A stretch of DNA of 64,000 bases, taken from NCBI RefSeq assembly GCF_030406905.1, contig NZ_CP129137.1:4546001-4610000 (forward strand). The letters run 5' to 3'. Below are positions 59,813 to 64,000 of the stretch, piece after piece. Within the stretch, counting starts at the first letter, position 1. Every line of letters begins with the position of its first letter. The notes under the pieces were generated by a model that searched no databases, had not been told where the DNA came from, and saw nothing but the letters and a program-made list of their open reading frames with translations. The stretch is from Streptomyces sp. HUAS CB01 (GTDB lineage Bacteria; Actinomycetota; Actinomycetes; Streptomycetales; Streptomycetaceae). Both the position numbers and the translations under genes were made by a program.

Positions 59813-61800
59813 CCACGACGACCCTCGCCGTTCTCGTCCCCCTCCTTCCCTTCCTCGGCGCCGCGGCCGGTCTCCTCCTCGGCCGCTCGACCCCGGGGTT
59901 CGTCCGGCCCCTGGCCGTGCTGCCGACACTGGCCGCGACCGTGCTCGCCGCGCTCGTCGCCGTACGCCAGGGCGGCGGGCGGCCCATCAGCGCGTCCACC
60001 CAGCTCACCCCCACCGGCTCGGTCCCGATCGACCTCGCCCTGTACCTCGACGGCTTCGCCGTCCTGGTCGCCGTCCTCGTCGGCGTCGTCGCCTCCTGCG
60101 TGCAGATCTACTCGACCGCCTATCTGCGCGACGACCCGCGCTACCCCTCCTACGCGGCCCTGGTCTCGCTGTTCACCTCCGCGATGCTGCTCGTCGTCTA
60201 CTCGGGCGACCTCATGGTGCTGCTGGTCGGCTGGGAGATCATGGGCATCTGCTCGTACTTCCTGGTCGGCCACTACTGGGAGACGCCCGAGGCGCGGGCC
60301 GCCTCCCTGAAGGCGTTCCTCGTCACCAAGCTCGGCGACGTGCCCTTCCTGTTCGGTCTGTTCGCGCTGGCCGTGGACGCCGGGACGTTCCGTGTCACCG
60401 GCGTCCTCGGGGCCGTCGCGGCGGGTGCGCTCGACCACCCGACCCTGGTGGCGCTCCTGCTGCTCGCGGGCGTCGCGGGCAAGTCCGCCCAGTTCCCGCT
60501 GCACACCTGGCTCCCCGACGCCATGGCCGGCCCCACCCCCGTCTCGGCACTGATCCACGCCGCGACGATGGTCGCCGCCGGTGTCTACTTCGTCGCCCGT
60601 CTCCTCCCCGTCTTCGCCGCCTCCGCGGCGGCGCTGGTCGTCCTCGCCGTGATGGCCGCGATCACCATGGTCGGCTCCGCGCTCGCCGCCCTCGCCCAGG
60701 ACGACATCAAACGGGTCCTCGCCTACTCGACGATCGGCCAGCTCGGCTACATGTCGGGCGCCCTCGCCGTCGGGGACCGCGGCGCCGCCGTCTTCCACCT
60801 CCTGTCGCACGGTGCGTTCAAGGCGCTGCTCTTCCTCGCGGCCGGCGTGATCATCCATGCCGCAGGCACCAACTCGCTGGCCGCCATGTCGCGGATGAGC
60901 GGCCTGACCAAGCGGATCCCCGACGCGTACTGGACGATGACGATCGCCCTGCTGGCGCTCGTCGCCATTCCCCCCTTCGCCGGCTTCTTCTCCAAGGAGG
61001 CGGTGCTCGTGGCCGCCGAGCACACCGCGCTCGGCGACTCCGCCGTCGCCCCCGCCGCGGCGGGCTGGGCCGTCCTGGTGTCGGGTCTGGTCACCGCCCT
61101 CCTCACCGCGGCGTACGCCACCCGGCTGTGGCTGCTCGCCTTCCGCGGCAGGGGAGCCGAGGTCCCCGACCACGGCTGGCAGCCCCTGGCCATGACCGCC
61201 GTCCTCTGGGCGCTGGCCCTGCCGTCGCTCGCCTTCGGCCTGACCGCGGGCTTCATCGACGACTGGTTCGACGGCCGCCCACTGCAGCCGACCCTGACCA
61301 CGGCCGTGCTGGGCACGGGTGTCGCGCTCGTCGGCGTACTCGTCACCTACGCCACCTGGCGGCACACGACCGCGCTGGCCGCCCGCGTGCCCATGGGGGC
61401 CGTCGCCGCACACCCAGAGGCCGAACCGGCCGTCTCCGAGGCCGAGGCGATCACCAGCCACGAACCTGCGTACGGCGACATCGCCGCCGCACCCGACCCG
61501 GCCGACCCCGGCCGGCTGCTGCTCGGCCCGCTGCACCGGCCCGCGGCAGCCGGCTTCCACCTCGACGCCGTCTACCACGCCCTGTTCGTCCGCCCGGTCA
61601 CGGCCGGCGCCGAACTGGTCAGGTTCCTCGACCGGGAGGTCGTCGACACGTACGTGCGCGGCGCGGGCACCGGCACCAACTGGCTCGGGTGGCTCGTCCG
61701 CCGCGCCCAGACCGGAAACGTGCAGACCTACCTCAGCGCACTGCTGGCCGGCTCCGTCGTCCTGGCGATCGCCGTCGTACTCGTCGCCGCGGGAGTGTGA
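59809..61800 (+). CDS. nuoL2: Complex I subunit L, second copy
   Basis: A 663-residue antiporter-like subunit with channel residues in [20 protein letters not shown] and [20 protein letters not shown], followed by [19 protein letters not shown] and a [15 protein letters not shown] helix. The C-terminal region matches the lateral-helix part of NuoL. The start is GTG at 59809, overlapping nuoK2 by 4 nt. The divergence from NuoL1 suggests an old duplication or separate ancestry. Confidence 0.95.
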   Translation: MTTTTLAVLVPLLPFLGAAAGLLLGRSTPGFVRPLAVLPTLAATVLAALVAVRQGGGRPISASTQLTPTGSVPIDLALYLDGFAVLVAVLVGVVASCVQIYSTAYLRDDPRYPSYAALVSLFTSAMLLVVYSGDLMVLLVGWEIMGICSYFLVGHYWETPEARAASLKAFLVTKLGDVPFLFGLFALAVDAGTFRVTGVLGAVAAGALDHPTLVALLLLAGVAGKSAQFPLHTWLPDAMAGPTPVSALIHAATMVAAGVYFVARLLPVFAASAAALVVLAVMAAITMVGSALAALAQDDIKRVLAYSTIGQLGYMSGALAVGDRGAAVFHLLSHGAFKALLFLAAGVIIHAAGTNSLAAMSRMSGLTKRIPDAYWTMTIALLALVAIPPFAGFFSKEAVLVAAEHTALGDSAVAPAAAGWAVLVSGLVTALLTAAYATRLWLLAFRGRGAEVPDHGWQPLAMTAVLWALALPSLAFGLTAGFIDDWFDGRPLQPTLTTAVLGTGVALVGVLVTYATWRHTTALAARVPMGAVAAHPEAEPAVSEAEAITSHEPAYGDIAAAPDPADPGRLLLGPLHRPAAAGFHLDAVYHALFVRPVTAGAELVRFLDREVVDTYVRGAGTGTNWLGWLVRRAQTGNVQTYLSALLAGSVVLAIAVVLVAAGV

Positions 61801-61803
61801 GCC

Positions 61804-63381
61804 GTGATCGATATCAGCGAATCCGTGATGCAGTTCCTTCTCGCGTTCATCGTCGTCGGCCCGCTCATCGGCGCCGCCGCGGCCCTCCTGCCCGCCCCGC
61901 CCGGACTGAAGGGGAAGTCACCGGAGCAGGCCGTGCTGCGGCACGGTGTGACCGTCACCGGAGCGGTCCTCGCCGCCGCGATCGTCCTCGCGCTGGGCTT
62001 CGACCACGACCAGCCGTCGAAGATGCAGGCCACGACGGACATCAGCTGGATCCCGGCGCTGGACGTCCGGATCCACCTCGGTACCGACGGCATTTCCCTC
62101 CCCCTCCTGGTCCTGACCGCGCTGCTGACCTTCCTCTGCGCGCTGTACAGCTACTTCAAGATGCCCGAGGGCCCGTCCCCCAAGGCATTCGTCGCACTGC
62201 TCCTCGTGCTCGAGTGCGGCACCCTCGCCACCTTCGCCGTCCTCGACCTGCTGCTGTTCTTCCTCGCCTTCGAGACGGTCCTGATCCCGATGTACTTCCT
62301 CATCGCCCGCTGGGGCGGTGCGGGCCGCCGCCCCGCGGCCTGGAAGTTCATCCTCTACACGCTGCTCGGTTCGGTCGTCATGCTGCTCGGCCTGCTCCTC
62401 GTGGGACTGAAGGCCGGCACGTTCGACATGCTGGCACTCGCCACTGACAACGGCCGCGGCCTGACCCTGTCCGTGCAGGTCATCGCCGTACTCGCGATCG
62501 GGATCGGCCTCGCCGTGAAGACCCCGATGTGGCCGCTGCACAGCTGGCTCCCCGACGCCCACACCGCCGCGCCGACGGTCGGCTCGGTCCTCCTCGCCGG
62601 CGTCCTGCTGAAGATGGGCACCTACGGCTTCGTCCGGATCGTCCTGCCCGTCGCACCCGACGGCATGCAGGTCTTCGCCCCGTACCTCGCGGCCTTCGCC
62701 GTCGTGGGCGTCATCTACGGGTCCCTCGCCTGCCTGGCGCTCGCCAGGCCCGGCTCCAAGGGCGACCTGAAGCGGCTGATCGCGTACTCCTCCGTCGGCC
62801 ACATGGGCTTCGTGCTCCTGGGCATCGCGACCATGACCCCGACCGGCGTCAACGGCGCGCTCTTCGCCAACATCGCCCACGGCCTCATCACCGGTCTGCT
62901 CTTCTTCCTGGCCGGTGCCGTCAAGGACCGCTACGGGACGGCCGACCTCGACACGCTCGCCGGCGCCACCGGCGCCGCGCTGTACGGCCGCGCGCCCCGT
63001 CTCGGCGGACTGCTCGCCTTCGCGGCCGTGGCCTCGCTGGGGCTGCCCGGCCTCGCCGGGTTCTGGGGCGAGATGCTCGCCCTCTTCGGCGCCTTCGACC
63101 CCGCCGACGGCCTCAGCCGCCCCGCCTTCCTCACCTTCATGGCGATCGGCGGCCTCGGCACCCTGCTCACCGCCGCGTACCTGCTCGTCGTCGTCCGCCG
63201 CGTCTGCATGGGCGGCCCCCGGCCCGCCGACGAGGCGCAGCTCGCCGACGTACAGGGGTACGAGTTCGCCGCCTGGACGCCGCTCGTCGCCCTCACGGTC
63301 CTCGCCGGGCTCTGGCCCGCGGTCCTCCTCGGCCTCACCGACCCGGCCGTGCAGAAGCTCCTCGCTGGAGGAAAGGCATGA
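61804..63381 (+). CDS. nuoM2: Complex I subunit M, second copy
   Basis: A 525-residue antiporter-like subunit with LLFFLAFETVLIPMYFLIAR (channel Glu), KTPMWPLHSWLPDAHTAAPT (channel Lys) and DLKRLIAYSSVGHMGFVLLG. The start is GTG at 61804, 3 bp after nuoL2; its stop overlaps nuoN2 by 4 nt. Its length is normal for NuoM. Confidence 0.95.
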   Translation: MIDISESVMQFLLAFIVVGPLIGAAAALLPAPPGLKGKSPEQAVLRHGVTVTGAVLAAAIVLALGFDHDQPSKMQATTDISWIPALDVRIHLGTDGISLPLLVLTALLTFLCALYSYFKMPEGPSPKAFVALLLVLECGTLATFAVLDLLLFFLAFETVLIPMYFLIARWGGAGRRPAAWKFILYTLLGSVVMLLGLLLVGLKAGTFDMLALATDNGRGLTLSVQVIAVLAIGIGLAVKTPMWPLHSWLPDAHTAAPTVGSVLLAGVLLKMGTYGFVRIVLPVAPDGMQVFAPYLAAFAVVGVIYGSLACLALARPGSKGDLKRLIAYSSVGHMGFVLLGIATMTPTGVNGALFANIAHGLITGLLFFLAGAVKDRYGTADLDTLAGATGAALYGRAPRLGGLLAFAAVASLGLPGLAGFWGEMLALFGAFDPADGLSRPAFLTFMAIGGLGTLLTAAYLLVVVRRVCMGGPRPADEAQLADVQGYEFAAWTPLVALTVLAGLWPAVLLGLTDPAVQKLLAGGKA

Positions 63382-64000
63382 CCCTGGCCGCCGCACCGCA
63401 GGCGCTCGCCGCGCCCGTCGTCCAGTCCGTCGACTGGCTCGCGATCGCCCCGCCCACCATCGCCGCGGTGGCCGCCCTGCTCATCCTGGTCGCCGACCTC
63501 TTCGTGGCCGAGCGGAAGAAGGCGTTCCTCGGCTACGCGGCCATCGCCTCCCTCGCGGTCGCCGTCGTCTCGCTCCTGCCGCTGCGCAAGGCCGACCGCT
63601 CCACGTTCTGCCTGACCACGGCCCCCGACGTGTGCAGCTACACGGCGGACCGGTTCACGCTCGTCATCCAGTTCCTGGTGCTGGGCGGCGCCCTCGTCAC
63701 CGCCCTGATCTCCGTCACCGAGACCAGGAAACGGCTGCCCGCGGGGGAGTACTGGTTCCTGCTGCTGTCCTCGGCCGCCGGAGCGGCCCTGCTGCCCGCC
63801 GCGCGGGACCTGGCCACCCTCGTCGTCGCCCTCGAGGTCGCCTCGCTCCCCGCGTTCGCGCTGGTCGGCCTGCGCCGCGGCGACCGGATGTCCAGCGAGG
63901 CCGCGCTCAAGTTCTTCCTGTCGTCGGTCACGGCCACCGCCGTGATGCTGCTGGGCGTCAGCTTCGTGTACGCGACGACCGGCAGCCTGCACCTGACCCG
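63378..64000 (+). CDS. nuoN2: Complex I subunit N, second copy (3' end outside window)
   Basis: The first 207 residues are visible. The N-terminal helices (PPTIAAVAALLILVADLFV), the loop FCLTTAPDVCSYTADRFTLV and ATLVVALEVASLPAFALVGL with the family Glu fit NuoN. The ATG at 63378 has GGAGGAAAGG upstream. The two Cys of the early external loop are unusual and absent from NuoN1. The frame runs open to the window end. Confidence 0.93.
   Translation, partial: MTLAAAPQALAAPVVQSVDWLAIAPPTIAAVAALLILVADLFVAERKKAFLGYAAIASLAVAVVSLLPLRKADRSTFCLTTAPDVCSYTADRFTLVIQFLVLGGALVTALISVTETRKRLPAGEYWFLLLSSAAGAALLPAARDLATLVVALEVASLPAFALVGLRRGDRMSSEAALKFFLSSVTATAVMLLGVSFVYATTGSLHLT

Overview
This window is high-GC actinobacterial DNA, almost certainly from a Streptomyces chromosome core. 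The signs are strongly G/C-biased third codon positions, frequent GTG starts, 4-nt start/stop overlaps, a futalosine menaquinone pathway, two complex I loci and a Rex-type operator in front of nuoA. From memory the gene order resembles the S. coelicolor region around SCO4505 to SCO4608; this was not checked by alignment. No rRNA, tRNA, CRISPR array, insertion sequence or prophage gene was seen.

Layout. 1-2.9 kb: a decayed thiolase, a DUF1992 protein, an acetyltransferase and a cold-shock gene with a long structured leader. 2.9-13.7 kb: menaquinone genes mqnA, mqnC, menG and menJ, interspersed with a lipoprotein esterase, a Ser/Thr kinase, glutaminase and small hypothetical genes. 13.9-15.4 kb: an NlpC/P60 hydrolase divergent from nuoA, separated by a 0.7 kb regulatory region. 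15.4-31.5 kb: a complete 14-gene nuoA-N operon plus a possible 32-codon ORF between nuoB and nuoC. 31.5-33.1 kb: a tiny repeat-bearing protein, a 43-bp tandem array and a small membrane protein. 33.3-46.9 kb: accessory metabolism (fumarylacetoacetase, CocE-type hydrolase, polyprenyl synthase, a LolA-like protein next to an ABC exporter, a secreted M28 aminopeptidase, two broken genes, RarD, and an NmrA/HxlR pair). 46.9-54.2 kb: KorAB 2-oxoacid:ferredoxin oxidoreductase, then a response regulator and two paralogous histidine kinases, all on the minus strand. 54.4-64 kb: a second complex I cluster, nuoA2-B2-C2-H2-I2-J2-K2-L2-M2-N2, running off the window end.

How the genes fit together. The region concentrates respiratory quinone chemistry: head-group synthesis (MqnA, MqnC), a polyprenyl synthase for the tail, methylation (MenG), probable side-chain reduction (MenJ), and the enzymes that reduce the quinone. 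Locus 1 has every NADH-dependent complex I subunit, including a NuoG with the N7 cluster motif. Locus 2 keeps the complete membrane arm and the NuoB/NuoI iron-sulfur path but has no nuoD, nuoE, nuoF or nuoG. Its NuoC carries an approximately 400-residue low-complexity tail with Arg-Ser repeats.

The most interesting candidate system is therefore locus 2: a possibly ferredoxin-driven or chimeric complex I, upstream of which sit KorAB and a sensor-kinase module on the opposite strand. This functional link is inference from gene content and position.
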